Shown: positions 1 through 12,449 of the stretch, piece by piece | Layout of the letters: every line of letters begins with the position of its first letter | Numbering within the stretch: position 1 is the first letter of the stretch | Origin: Siderastrea siderea | Lineage: Eukaryota; Cnidaria; Anthozoa; Scleractinia; Rhizangiidae | Reading direction: 5' to 3' | Length of the DNA: 64,000 bases | Assembly: GCA_964030785.1 (NCBI GenBank) | Contig: OZ034968.1 | Location: 43,958,186 to 44,022,185, forward strand | The notes under the pieces: generated by a model | Told to the model about the DNA's origin: nothing | Databases searched by the model: none | The model's input: the letters and a program-made list of their open reading frames with translations, nothing else | Program-made: the position numbers and the translations under genes

Positions 1-586
1 ATGTTGTGTGCAAAGCCTCATTATATGCACTCAGCTTTAGGTTTTAGGTTTGGAGGGGAACTATAAGAGAAGCATAGGGTGCCAAATTTTATGTCTACAC
101 AATGCTCAATCAACTTGAGCACAAACAGACTTTAAAGATTTTGCATACAGATTAAACCCCCATGAAGCATCCTCCGGTCATGTTGACAGACATGATACCC
201 AAGCGTTCAACTTACAACTGTTTACAGCATTGACATTAACAATTATTTTTATGCTATCCCTCTGGAATGTTCATATCTTCTCAAACAAATTTAACAAGGA
301 CTAGTTACTGTTGTCAGCGGTAGCTCAGTTTGATGGGCCAGAAGAAAAGACACACACCTTTTGTCTGGATAAATTTTGGCTATGTGCAAGCAAAACATAG
401 CCGCTTTAATCTTCCAAAATTCATTGCAAAAATTAACGACAAAATAAAACAAAAGCTACGCCCATCAAAGGTGAGGGCAATGAACCGCCAAAGCTCACTT
501 GGGTAAAGTGGACAGCCCCACCCTGGAACTGACAACAGGGACTAGTCTCTGGAGGAACACGGACAACAAAAAGCCGAAAGACAAGC
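1..586. other. No gene seen
   Basis: AT-rich DNA with no supported coding region, RNA gene or mobile-element hallmark. The only open frame of any length (499-681) has no recognisable motif and runs into the degenerate repeat that follows. Confidence 0.6.
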
Positions 587-841
587 AGCTACCCCTGCAA
601 GCTACTGCAGTGATGTGTAGGAATACAGATTATTATGAGGAGCGAACAGTTACCCCTGCAAACTGCGCTGCATATAGATAAAGAAAATTCCAAACAAGCT
701 ACCCCTGTAAACTGTTTGGAAGTTTAGATTAGGACTAACTAAAAGATCAAATGGTGAGCACAGTTGCAACTGCAAACTATACTCCTGTAACCCCTAGAGA
801 ATAATCAGCCAGACAACGAAAACAGCCACCCCTGTAGACTG
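587..841. repeat. Degenerate repeat, core ACCCCTGYAA
   Basis: The word ACCCCTGCAA or a close variant (ACCCCTGTAAAC, ACCCCTGTAGAC) occurs near 591, 651, 700 and 831, with a weaker version near 790. The copies are separated by unequal spacers of about 45-130 bp. The spacing is too irregular for a clean tandem array, so this is probably an eroded repeat. No function is seen. Confidence 0.45.
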
Positions 842-872
842 GTTTGTCACGGCCGAGAAGCAGCCATATTCC

Positions 873-1170
873 AAACCAACAATTGCCTAAGAAGGAGAGC
901 TGAAACAAGTAGGTGTACTTTGCAAACTAGGTAGGCGAATGTACTTTTTAAAAGCATCAGATTTCCATCTTCCCAAAAGGCGAATCTGGGTTTCGGAATA
1001 GCCACACTCGGAGGCGTGGGAGGCTGCCCCGATGTGAAAACTATGACCCTTATATCTGTCTGGGTTAAGACCACAGCTCTTGATTGCCCTTGCCAACCAG
1101 TCGCAAAATTCAGAACGGGTAACAGGTGACCCATCCAGATGCTGAAAAATGGGTCCTGGCTTACAACCTC
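873..1170 (-). pseudogene. Tyrosine recombinase C-terminal fragment
   Basis: The minus strand encodes the end of a phage-integrase-fold tyrosine recombinase of the type found in Crypton and DIRS/Ngaro-like elements. Visible motifs are a box ending in HSFHIGAASHA, then LLGRWKSD, then FKKYIRLP, which carries the nucleophilic Tyr. In active members the first box is H-x-x-R; here the Arg position is His, so this copy should be inactive. Upstream, a stop codon lies in the same frame just before the Gln-His-Leu-Asp-Gly stretch, and the N-terminal part of the enzyme is not recognisable. This is an old fragment of a mobile element. Crypton and DIRS-type parentage cannot be separated from this piece. 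Confidence 0.7.
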
Positions 1171-1420
1171 AGAATTGGAGGTAAACAAGGAGAGTGTCAC
1201 AGTCTGAGGAAGTACATGCACAGAGGCCAAAGGAGTGACAGCTTTTGAGTTGGCCACTGTCATGTTAGCTGTAGAATTAGAGCCCAAGATTTGTAAATAT
1301 GGTAAACTAAATAGGCATTTAGGCTAAGTTACACACTACGTTTACATTATGTAGATATAAGTACATAATTATTAGGACTAGCACATGTAAAGAAAGGAAA
1401 CACTCACACACAGCCTCAAA

Positions 1421-1472
1421 CACACACACACACACACACACACATAACATAACATATATATGTTATGTTAAC
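1421..1472. repeat. (CA)n microsatellite plus palindrome
   Basis: A CA dinucleotide run is followed directly by a perfect palindrome built on ATAACATATATATGTTAT. This is simple-sequence DNA that could extrude as a hairpin. No gene is associated. Confidence 0.85.
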
Positions 1473-1583
1473 ACTGATATATATTACTGTATCAGATCAT
1501 GAATACTTACATCATCAGCTACATCTGACCATTTAAGAGATGAAGCATGTATTGCCTTTTAAAAGCGGGCCCAGTGAGCCGTT

Positions 1584-2195
1584 TTAGGTGTGTAGGGACA
1601 GTTTCCCAGACTTGTGCTGCCTTGTACCTAAACATGAACCTACCATAGTCTGTTCAAATGCCTGTTCTGTAGAAATTGCCAGGAGTGGTGTATCTAGTTT
1701 CGTAGGAGTGTACACATGCTGCTGGGGTGATGAAGTGAGAGAATATGCTGGAATGCTTTCCTTATTATTTAGAATTTTATGAGTAAAGTTGGCTATTTTT
1801 AATTGTAGGATATCATCAAGTTTTAAAATTCCAACTACTTTTATTACATCAATAGCTTTCGCAGTAAATTCACGCAAATTATTACACTTCCGGTGGATTG
1901 CATTCCAGTCTTAATTGCTCTGACATCATTTTTGTATAACTCTTCATCAAAGGCGCCATAGTCTCTGATAGCCATTTTAATTATCTTTCTGTCGCTTTAC
2001 TGCTATTTCAGTAATACAAAATACTGGAGGATGGTCTGAGATATCAACAGTGACAATCCCAGAAACAACTTGCTGGTTGAAGGAATTTGTGTAAATGTGG
2101 TCCATTAATATGTCATTTGGAAGAAGTTATTCAATTTCTCCAATTTTAGTCCATGTATGATATGCACCGGTTTAAGAGTACAGGCATTTGCTTAT
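1584..2195 (-). pseudogene. LINE ORF2 fragment (CR1/L2-type)
   Basis: Two parts of a non-LTR retrotransposon ORF2 are visible on the minus strand. Around 1990-2130 the translation holds ILMDHIYTN followed by VTVDISDHPPVFC, the end of an apurinic-type endonuclease with its terminal SDH motif. At 1584-1877 lies the C-terminal tail downstream of reverse transcriptase, with the pattern VGILKLDDILQLKIANFTHK. The whole reverse transcriptase between them is missing, so this is a deletion derivative. The assignment to the CR1/L2/jockey side of LINEs comes from the tail pattern and is an inference. Confidence 0.65.
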
Positions 2196-2199
2196 CCCA

Positions 2200-5085
2200 G
2201 GAAAATATCTGTGGGCTGGCGGAAATAAGGAGTTTGAGACCAGTGCAGTGGCTGAACAGGGATTTAACAGTCTTTATCAAATTAAAGTGGTATTTTGAAA
2301 GATCTCAGCAAAAAGTCTAAAACTTCTGCACAACTGGACAATGTGCTAACTGGCAATGGCCTAAAAATGAGGGCCCACAATAGGGTTCTCAGATCTTGCC
2401 AACCCGCCTATTGTTTCCAGTTCATCCTGCCATCCCACCCTTCTTCAGATGTCGAAATCCCAATCCCGCCTTATTTTAAAATAGCTTTCTACTTTCATGA
2501 TGAAAACCTCACACACCTTATATACAATGGATAGAAGACAAGTAGACCCATTTTTATGGTCAGTGTTTTGTTTGTGTTATTCTGTTTTAGACCTGTTTCA
2601 CCTTTTCTTGTTCAGGTATAAGTGAAAGGTAAACATTGACAAAAATTGTTTGCTACGATACGATATTCTTGGTCCTGCTTTTATTGGAAGACAACCTACT
2701 GAGTATGTAAATGAAGGGGTGGTTGTTCAAGTTGTGGAGTGGTAAGCGCGTACGTATTGGTTTTGATCTCAAGGTTGGCGTTTCCTTATACAAAAACTTT
2801 TTCTCCACATTGTTTCTATACACCCCGTTGTATATAAATGGGTTGTGTCCTTAGACAAGGCTAGGGACACAAAGGTCATGCAAGATCAGTCCAGTTATGA
2901 GGTATGCAAGAATGAAATGTAACAGAAGATTTATAAAAGTTGACTCACCTAACTTACAGTTTATTTCAAAGCTTTCAGCATCTTTACATTACTTGCTTTC
3001 AGTAAATTTCTGCTCAGAAACGTTTTTTTCAAAGAAAGGCATTCCTGCTCACACTCTTTTATTATGATGCTGAATACCTTAAATTTATGATGCTGAATAC
3101 CTTGTTTTTGGCGCCTGCCGTAACATTTACTGTCCGCCAGTGTTGCCACACTGGCTAGACTAATATAATCATAGCTGATCATAGCTACTCTAACAAACGG
3201 CCAATGGAAAGGGTCGGAAAAGTTAAAAATGCACACAAGGCCAAGAAATGCAACACGACATGTGACTTGATACCTCTTTCCAAAATCAACACAAAACATC
3301 ACAAAAGGACTCATGATTTAAGCTTGACATGCAGGCTACTCTTCCTTGATCAATTCATTACTTGAAAGCCACCATACTTCATTCACAAACAATCTAATTC
3401 TATCAGCACGCACTGGTCAAATCATGCAGTCTCGTAAAAACTAAAATACCATATCCCGCTACTTTCTCCTTGCGATTCTCGCATCCCTACCCCTTAAAAA
3501 CACAAAAATATCCTGCTCCTGCTCTCAATTGAAATCCTGCTTCCTGCTCCTGTTTTCAGCTCCCATCCCAAATATCACCCCAAAAATTAACCAAATCCCA
3601 CATCCCGCCAAACCTATTGTGGACCCTCAAAAATGGCCAAACTCAGACATAAATAGTTAATGCAACTCATTTGCTTGAATAGCAAATTATACTGTACATT
3701 AATGAGAGATTCTTTCAGCTCGCCAAAGATAAAAGCAAAGGAAGATTTGCTGAAAGGGTACATATGTCCTTCTGCTCACAAATCGGAAAATACATTTCAG
3801 TTTTAGTGGTTCAGATCAATAATGGTCTATGAGTGCATTGTTTTTCATGTAGCTGGAACAATTGTGATGCCTTTTCACCTGCAACTTTCCGAAAATGAAA
3901 AGCGATTCCAGAGAAACCTGAATGAATGTGAATTTTTATTTCCGGAAGTATAATGTTTGTTTCCAAGCAACTTAATGTGGGGGAGAACCTGAGTGTTGAC
4001 CAGCTTTTAATTATCACAACTTCTTGAGGAAAGGGCAATTTGGAATTTTTATTTCTGCAGACAATAGACAGTGAGAGTGATTAGCAATCTGCAAGTGATA
4101 TTTTCACATTTTTCAATAATTGAAGCCGAAATTCATTATTTTATAAGTGTAAACAAATAAGTTGTATAGCAGCAGTAATTTAAATGGCATTAGAACTTGA
4201 CGCTCTCAAGCGGCCCAATTAAAAGTCCAAACATCACTGGAGGCCAACTGGGAAGCTGCTTCAATGCACCCAAATCTCAATACTTCCCCTTCAACTTAAC
4301 GTAAAAACATTCATAAAGGAATTTACCTGCTGTTATTGTGTTTCCACAGATATACCCTTTTCATCGGAATTCCACTTGAATTACTATGGCTCTATAAATT
4401 GAAACACACAATATTGTTTTGTTATATCTAAATGAAAAACCCAAATTGTGTTTACAGTCGTCAGCCCTATAAAGTAAACACTGTGTCGCAGCAGTACTTG
4501 CTGTGCATAATTCTTTTACTAAATGGTCCCACTAAATGGACACAGCTCTAGCCAATGAGACAGACACAGTTCAATACTTGTTAGCAAAAAATATTGCATG
4601 TGTACAACAAATGCTGAACTGTGAATCGTGTTGATGGAGGGGATTTTCTACATGTACATTGATTGTTGTTGAATGGAGAAGAGTCTGTAATACCTATTAA
4701 ATACCAATTGAATGAGAAAAGATCTCCCAAGCAATTAAATAAATATGTCACCACACAGTTCACTACTTGTTGAGCAACAAATAGTGAAACATGTGGAACT
4801 GTCTATCATCCAGTTAAGCCAAATTGGAAGGTGGGGGGGGGGATGGGTGGAGATGGCAAGGAGCGGATGAGAGGTTGAATTGACTTTCTTAAAGGACTTC
4901 TTTTCAAACGAGCCACACTCCCACCGAGGGGCTGGAAATATCAGTCAATTCAAATTAAATTGATTACACTTCCCTTTCAAACAGTTGATTTTTGTAAATT
5001 TGATAGACAAATGCCAGAGCGTGGGGATGGAAAGATTGATCAAGTACCTCTGGTCTTCGTGGCTTCCCCCTCCTTCTCCATGCAT
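2200..5085. other. No gene seen; eroded repeats
   Basis: Intergenic AT-rich DNA. A weak inverted similarity links GAGGGCCCACAATAGG near 2370 with its complement near 3612-3634, and both neighbourhoods are rich in CATCCCGC/ATCCTGC words. This suggests remains of one repeat in opposite orientations. Short open frames at 2961-3314 and 3811-4038 show no family features and are not called. Confidence 0.5.
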
Positions 5086-6032
5086 AATGCATGGTTCAAT
5101 ATATATTGTACCTGTTACCATCACCCCCCCCAACCCCCCCCCCCCCCCCCCCGGCAACTCCGGGGACAAGTCCAGCCCTTCGGACCCAGGGATGGAGAAT
5201 TGTTCGAAGTGGTTTTGTCCCGGGGGTAGGGGGTGGGGCAAATGGAAATTAACTTTTTGTTGTTCTTGTGAAGTACGTCACTTCTCGGTTAACACGATGG
5301 CGCCAGACCGCATGAATTTGTAGGAGACTGGTTAAAGAAGAAGAATTTCGCAAAATTAAAATCTGTATTTGAAGGTATATTTATTATAACTTGTTAAACA
5401 AATGAGCATTTGATGCGTACTCAGATGGATGGCATTTGTCACAAACAAAGCAATATTTCTTCAGCGTATTTATATATAAAAAATTAAGATGACTTAAATA
5501 GACTCTATATAAAAAGGGATGCATGACTTTATATTAAACAGAGATCTCACTCCAGCATTCTTATGAAACAAGCTAAGAAAAACTCCTTTAAAATGCTGCC
5601 ACCAATTTTTTCAAGGGCCTCTTGTGCGTATGTGCTACATTTAGAATAAAACAAGTGGCAAAGAACGTTTCTTTACTCGTCAGCCATATGCCAGTGAGGT
5701 TAGAGTTTTCCTTCAGTTTTCTTTCCCAAATATAGTGTTCACGTTTTTATTATATTATACAGGTAGTGTCCTTCGTTCAATAAACTCTAGAAAATAGTTT
5801 AAGTTCTTGTCAAAACGTCTGGTTTTGCTATAATTTTGTAATGAAATCAATATCGTGATTTTGTACACAACACAACGTATTTGTGGTCGATGAGGAGTCC
5901 CGGGGGTGGGGAATTGTCTCTTTCTGCGTGCCCAGGGGTTGGGGAATAGACCATCAACTGAGAAAAAATTGCAAATCCCTGGGGGTATGCCCGGGGAGGG
6001 ATCATAACAGGTAGAATTGAACCATGCATAAC
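5086..6032. repeat. Inverted-repeat element, about 0.95 kb
   Basis: ATGCATGGTTCAAT...TACCTGTTA near 5090-5120 recurs in inverted orientation near 6003-6030. In both arms it is followed inward by G/C-rich runs (CCCGGGGGT, CCCAGGGATTTG-like). The arms are imperfect. The interior is AT-rich and noncoding. This fits an old terminal-inverted-repeat element or two head-to-head copies of a repeat. No target duplication was found. A homopolymer of about 18 C lies at 5133-5151. Confidence 0.45.
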
Positions 6033-6366
6033 TGATAACACATGCACTTGGCTCAGGTCCCAAGCTTGTATTACACTGTTTTGCTAAATCAATAAGACAT
6101 TCCACGATTTGCTATAAGACAAAAGCACTTAAAACAGCCAAGTTAACGTACATGCACGTCCCATGATAATCTAGAGTTTATAATTCACAACCCTAGCGTT
6201 TCACCAGGTAAGTGTTTTAAAATCTGCAGATCAGATTCATGAATATGAATGGATTACGTTTGAAATCAATGTAACTCAATTTAAGTAGAATACTAACGCG
6301 CAAAAATTAAGAAATAATACGCGATTTCTCACATCCTGTTATTGATTTTCATCGCGTCGCTAGCTG

Positions 6367-7060
6367 AAACTGAAAGCGGAAGTAAACTTGCCGTCGTTAA
6401 CACAGAAACAAACAGTTCATAAGCTGAGGAGACCGGATATCATGTGCCTAACTATGGAAAGAAAACAGCTTATTGTTTATGAGCTAACCTTGTGGCCAAA
6501 TCTGTTCTGCTCTGAAGTACAGCCTATAGATTAAAACCAAACCAGGCAAAGAGGGAACGGGGTTGCAACTAAGACTGACCCACAATCCCAAGCGTCCCCA
6601 GTTTTCTGTGCCCCGCGTGAGAGGCGACTGGGGAGGAGTCACGCGACGCATTGCAGACTCTCGGGCTTATTCAAGCCAAGAAGGTTTTCCCCGGCCAAGC
6701 TTCCATATTACAATTGGCTGGTATTTGTACTTGAGAAGTCCCGTAACTTTGGAATAGGCCCAAAGGTGGCAGACAGTTTTCTCTATTAGCGTTTGGTTGC
6801 AATACGACGACGTGGTTTGACCTCTAGTTTACAAATGAAGGTTCAAGTTTGTAGAACGGGGCATTAGAAAATTTGCCTAATTCTAGAACGGGTTATCACT
6901 TTGAATCCCCTCTAAAAACAAGAGGGGTCCAAATTTGGCGGCACACACTCACCCAAGACCTGCTCGAGTACTCCCCGGACTTCACTGACCGGGCAGCCGC
7001 TATAGAATAGATTCATCAACTTCAAAACGTTTTTTATTTATTTTTGTATCAATTTTGTTA
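6367..7060 (+). repeat. Dispersed repeat, copy A
   Basis: A long stretch beginning with the words CTGAAACTGAAAGCGGAAGTA is repeated in the same orientation at about 60,110-60,580. Blocks such as TTAACACAGAAACAAAC, GACTGACCCACAATCCCAAG and TCTATTAGCGTTTGGTT are shared. The tail (CTAGAACGGGTTATCACTTT through AGATTCATCAA) resembles 61,205-61,375. No coding potential is conserved between the copies. It is an interspersed repeat of unknown class. Confidence 0.7.
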
Positions 7061-9476
7061 AAAGTTTTGTTCAATAATTTGACAAAAGACTGTGAAATCT
7101 CTGACCTTCCAAAATGGTGGACTGTTTACCTTTTTCAAAACCGAACCCAGCTGCTGGACATCTAGACTCTGTAGACACCGGGTTCCTAACATAAATGCCA
7201 GCTGGCACGCTGGTTTCGGAGAATTAACAGATTTGAAATAGAATCAACCTTAATATTAAGAGCATCCTGTACTTTGCGTAGAAACTTACATATGTGGAAA
7301 CAACTTGTTGAAAGAAAGTATTTTTGACGTATCATGATTCTCTGCAGGAATTTTCGGTAAAATATCTAAAAATGCAGACAATTGTAGGTGATCTGGAAGC
7401 AAAATACAGAAAAAAGGGAGAAACTAGACTGAGTGAAAAAGTAAAGCTTTGAGAACAACAACAACAAAAAAACTAAACAAAATTTTATTTCACTCAGGAG
7501 ATACAGATAACATTAAATAGTAATCCGGAAGATCCCCGCTTTTAATTGAAAACCCCCTAAAACATAGTCACGCAACGCGTACGGAAGCGACAAAGTTTTT
7601 GTACTTCGTCACAATGTTCTTTAATCTATTTTGTTTCACGAAATTGTTTTAAACTGCAATGTGACCATGCCCAAATCCCCAGGACTTTTGCATCTTCCTC
7701 CTCCCCCTCCCCCTCACCCTCACCCACACTCATCATCATTTTCCGTTTGTCCCCAAGTAGGGAATTGGGCCGCTTTTGTGGTTGGGGGGCAGGGTGTTTC
7801 GGTGTTTCTTTCGGGTTTCCCTTCCCTTAGTCACAGATTCCAGTTAGTTGAAGGCGCTGGATACTCGCCTTTCGTCACTGCCGCTCAGCTGCTAATAGCA
7901 TTACCAGTGGTTACGAGAACAGGACGTGCGACATATGACTTCGATGGTAAAGCCTGCGTATTGCGGAAGGGCGTTTCCCAGCATTTACGAGGAAAGCATT
8001 GGTGGCACTTGCTAACCTCAGTGGGACCCATTCCCAGCGATTAACCACCCCTCCCCCACATTAGAGAACGTTTTATTGTCATCTTTAGTTTCTTGACTAA
8101 ACTGCAGATCAAGATCCATACAAATCCCTATAATTTGTCAGTAAAGCGGTTGGCTCGTGAGCCTGGGGGCCCTGTGCAACAACCACGGGATCTCGTCTGT
8201 GGGCCGGTTATTCATACTTTTTTGTCAAACAAATTTAAAATATCTCTCAACCTTAGGGTCTGTGTTTACAGCTGACTGAGATCGGCTCGCAGCCGAATAT
8301 ATATGGTATATCAACAGAGTAAGGTTCGAACTCCGTTGCGATTTTGTTTTTCAAAGGGACAATGCCGACCATTTTTCATACGGAATTTCAGGTCCATACA
8401 AACTCTAACGATGCGCTTTGGTTATCTTACAAGTAGTGGGAACTCACGAAGGGACAAACGAGGTCAAGAAAATCAGCAAAATGCCCTCTCTGATACTCGA
8501 GACAGATAAGAGCCACAAAATATCGCAAAAGTTAGTTTATTTTATTGATTTTCATCTCGGAGATATTTAGACGACCTGGAATTCCTAAACAAACCCTGAC
8601 GTGTTGTGAGTTTGGGCTGCTACCACGCGTACATCAACGCATCGGTTCCAGGTCTACTCAGAGAATCCCATCTTTTGCGTGTTTCCAACATGAACCAATC
8701 TTCGATTAAAAATGTAGACAGCACTCCAGCCTAGTACCCAGGCGTTCTCTTCCCGCCCACTCTCTACTAGATAAATACGGACGAAGAAATATGTTTCAGG
8801 GAAAAATGAAAATATCGGAGCAAATATTTTGCATTTTTCGCTACGTTTTGGAATGATCCTTCAGTCGATGTGATCTTGCCCCAGTCTCTCACTGCAGGTC
8901 TTTATGATGAGTTTTTGAAATGGTTGAAAATATCCATGCTGTTGACCTCAAGCTCCAAGGTTTGTCAACATAAGAACTTTAGATGATTGTAGACAGGCTC
9001 CTACGCTTTTCAGTTAACTTGTTGACAAGTATAACTCTGCAGCAGGGGTGGGGTGGCGTTGGGGGGGGCAAGGCCTGTCACGTTTATCTCACCTCACTCC
9101 ACCTACTACCATTTTAGAGAAACACGCTACTTGTCAATCATACTGGAACAATAATTTTGGTTTCCTACAGGAGAGACATGTAACTTAGATCTAAACTGTA
9201 TGCTTCTGCATCCAGTATTTGGAAGAAGGTGAACCCGAATAAATTATTGTTTCAGAAAAGGAGATTGTACCCTCGCCATAATTAAATTCGTAACAGTAAC
9301 GTGCACTCTTTACATCCTTTTGAACAAACACAAACGAAACGGGCAATAGCTTGGAACTGATGCTGTTGGGTTGTTGCTTTTGGTTGTCGCTAATTTTGGG
9401 ACTTGTTATTAACAACCGCTACTTTTGGAAATTTACAGTATCCATGAAAATTAATGTGGTCGGATTGTCGCAGATC
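7061..9476. other. No gene seen
   Basis: Noncoding in all frames as far as I can judge. The open frame at 7631-8044 starts in a (CCCTCAC)-rich tract at 7695-7730, has no recognisable domain and is treated as spurious. A poly-G tract lies at 9061-9069. I see no RNA gene or element hallmark. Confidence 0.5.
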
Positions 9477-9485
9477 CTCTCAATG
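9477..9485. repeat. Left target duplication of the MULE
   Basis: CTCTCAATG lies immediately outside the left terminal inverted repeat, and the identical 9 bases sit immediately outside the right one at 19,159-19,167. A 9-bp duplication is the hallmark of Mutator-like transposition. Confidence 0.9.
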
Positions 9486-10417
9486 CAAGCAGCTAAATAC
9501 TGGAATTGCACCGACCTGAGATTGGAAGATAAAAATATACCTGCCAACTTCTTGTGATTCATAGGCGTGACATTTTTATCCTGAGAGCGTCAAGATTTTT
9601 CGTAGGGGACCGATAATATCCGAAGATGTCCGACGATTTCCGAAGACGTCCGAAGATCTCCAAAGACGTTCCGAAGACGTTCCGACTTATGGCCAGTAAA
9701 TCGATGCTTTGATCATTTAAGATTACACGGAGCTCGTCTCGATGAGTATGCCCATGTCTCCAGAGACTTTCCCTTCTAAAACCCGAGATTTCACGAAAGT
9801 ATGATCAATATTTTCTCGCATTGGTTCGAGTTTATTTAAATACTTTATAATTTTTTTCAAAATGAGTCGGTTAGGGCTGTAATGGCTGAAACGTTTCCAC
9901 CAGGAGTGAGAAATGGGAACGCAGGCGTGTCAGTAGGCGTGAGATCGCAGTTTTCGATCCGCAGGCGTGACAATCACGCCTTAGGCGTGACACTTGGCAG
10001 GTATATAAAAATAGTATTTTAGTTGTAATGACGTACACAGGTCATTACGTGACTGTCAACGACAAGTCTCACGACGTACTAATGCTTTACAATTAGAAGT
10101 GATTCACTTTCAAAAACAGGACATTCGCTTGTTCGTTGACAATTAAAAACCGTTCTCCTGACGACAAGAAGTTTCAATTCCAATGGCGCGTTAAAAGGCA
10201 TATCTTCTTTGGATTCTGAGAAACGGGTACAATAGAAAGTCCAGAATATGGATTTAGCAACTTACATTTCGGGTGATCACGATGTAAGCAATAAAGTATT
10301 AAAATACACAGTATTCACAGCGATTCCTTTATCGCCGATAAAAATACTCCTGGTCGTGGAAGCGGTGCGATTCCTGTGAATAACCGCTGGTCAATCTAAA
10401 TGCAGGAATGCACCAAG
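9486..10417 (+). repeat. MULE left terminal inverted repeat
   Basis: The outer end reads AGCAGCTAAAT..GGAATTGCACCGACC, and the match to the right end continues through GTAATGACGTACACAGGTCA, ACCGTTCTCCTGACGACAAG and CTGGTCAATCTAAATGCAGG. Similarity stops near 10,417. The repeat is interrupted at 9,538-10,004 by a smaller element that the right copy lacks. Confidence 0.9.
9538..10004. mobile_element. 467-bp MITE nested in the MULE repeat
   Basis: Termini TACCTGCCAA and TTGGCAGGTA are inverted, and ATAAAAATA (9,529-9,537 and 10,005-10,013) is duplicated around it. Comparison with the right MULE repeat, which has one uninterrupted AAAAATA, proves the insertion. Inside are near-tandem copies of CCGAAGACGT words (9,615-9,690) and repeated AGGCGTGACA words near both ends. 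There is no coding sequence. The 9-bp duplication suits mobilisation by a MULE-type or, less likely, a hAT-type (8-bp) transposase. Confidence 0.88.
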
Positions 10418-10840
10418 CGCTCATTGGCCATTCATAAATTAAAAATAAGCGGGAAAATTTCGCCACTTAGATTTCGTGCGTTGTCGGCTCTCGCTTAAAA
10501 GGGCAAAACTCAGTTCACTGTAAAATAATAACATTTGCAAAAAGAACTCCCGTTTTCCGTCTTAGTATTGCTGTTTTACTGATCAGGTGACAAATGCAAT
10601 CTTTGGTAAGTAAAATGAATCTTGTTGAACCCGATGCGATTTTCAATATCCGCAGGCGACGTAATTATTTTTCCAAAATATAAATTTGATCGACCTGCAG
10701 CTACTCACTTTTGCAGCTTAATAAATAAGGACCAATAGTTGCAGCACCGATTCTGCTTTTCTCGCAAAAATCGTCAGTTACAGAGTAGTAGACTGTGCTT
10801 TCTTTGTATTTGTGATCATAGGGGAGGGCAATTACAAATA
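10418..10840. other. MULE interior, no gene seen
   Basis: Lies between the left terminal repeat and the inverted CRE-containing block. It is AT-rich, with no open frame of interest. Confidence 0.5.
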
Positions 10841-10903
10841 CCCTGTAAACAGGAGGGAGTGATGAACTCGCCAGGTCGGGTGGTTTGAGGTCTCTGGCCA
10901 TCG

Positions 10904-10911
10904 TGACGTCA
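10904..10911. promoter_or_regulatory. CRE-type palindrome TGACGTCA
   Basis: A perfect 8-bp ATF/CREB consensus within CGTGACGTCACG, in a shared inverted block. The sequence match is certain; regulatory use is inference. Confidence 0.45.
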
Positions 10912-12441
10912 CGACGTGAAAAGCGCGCGAGTTTGCCGAGTCTTCAAAAATGGCGCTGGCAAACTGATGTTAGAGTTCAAGCTACAAACGTATTTTTTGT
11001 GCTATTAAGCTTTCAGCTAAGCTTGTTTTCTTGGGTAATAGAATTTTATTCATCCCTTTTTTCGATATAGGTAAGTGGCTCTTTGTCTTAACGTTAAAAT
11101 CACACTTAAATAATGTTTTAAGAGTCATGTTTACTCTCCGCGATCGAAGAATTATGCGGGAAAATTGTTATTGTCCGCGTCCGAAAAAGTGTGTTTATTT
11201 CAGTTATATACCACAGGGAAACTTGAAACCTGGCTACGGTCTAGCCTAGAGTTTAACAAAAGTACCCAAGTTGAAACAAGTGGCATAGTATTTGCCAAAA
11301 AAATGATCAGTCCGTTTGTTTAGCTGAGTATAATAGAAGGCGAACCTAGAAGGGTATGTTTAGCACTTAAAAGTTAACTTTTCTCACAGTATTTGCTTCC
11401 ATCTTCTGTATAAGGAAAGAATAGCGATATTTAATTGCTAGGGAAAGAGTAATCGAACTTAATAAATTTTTGCCACCTCATTTAACCCGTGTAAACTACA
11501 CTTTTCCAGAACACGCATAAAAATCTGAATCAGCTCACAAATTATGCGGACGCCCGAGATACATTTGAGTACCATCTGGATCAGTGATTCAGTGATTTAT
11601 TCTCAATACCTCCAGTTTCTTCTAGATTCAGTTGCTGTCCAGTTTGCACAGTGTTTTTGAAAGAATTTGACCGTCTACTTGATCCACGACCGACGATGGC
11701 CGTTTCGCAAATAAATTGAATCGGTCCTGTCAAACTGAGGACCATTCTAGTAAAGAGAGAGCCTTGTTAACCCTTAACATCAGTAACCTGAGAAAGTTGG
11801 CGTTTTGATAGACTGTGGTTTTTGTAATTATTCAATAAGAGTACAATCAGTCATCAGCACAAATTTGGCCGGAAAGCCGGCGCTTCAGCTGTTTTGCCTC
11901 GCCTCGAGCAAATGTTGTCGTCTTTGTCTTTTTTTACAAGATAGTTTAGCAAAGTAAGGAATTACTGTGGCCCATTATTAACTTCGAACCAAGCACATGA
12001 ATTCACAGTAAACGTTTCTTTGTATTGGAGTATTCTTCTCCACATTTTAATGATGTTTAAAGCCACTGATCATTTTGAATGAAGTTGTTACCCAATTTTA
12101 TTTTCCTAAAATTGGAAAGAGTTTATACATATAAAAGTTATGTTTTTGTCTCCAAGCGACACATCTTAGGGTTTGTGAGATACAGCTTCTGAAAGGTGAC
12201 CTTGATCACGATTTCAATCGATCGGCCAAAGCGTCCATGAAATCTTTTGAGTCTTATCGCCAATTTGTTATTTTGTTTTGAGGACCAAGTTGCATTAAGA
12301 ATACTTTTTATGTTATAGCATGCAGCATACCTTTCGTTCTTTTATTGTTTTGATCTGTTCTTTTTGAGAAACTGGACTGTAAACATTTGCGAGGAAGCCA
12401 TTTGTTAACTTTCCTTTGAATTTCCGGGGCAGACTAATCTG

Positions 12442-12449
12442 TGACGTCA
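12442..12449. promoter_or_regulatory. Second CRE-type palindrome TGACGTCA
   Basis: The mirror copy of the site at 10,904, conserved in the opposite inverted block about 620 bp before the first visible exon of the MULE genes. It could be part of the element's promoter. Confidence 0.45.

Noticed and set aside
7631..8044. 137-codon open frame
   Set aside because: Begins in a CCCTCAC-type low-complexity tract and has no recognisable domain.
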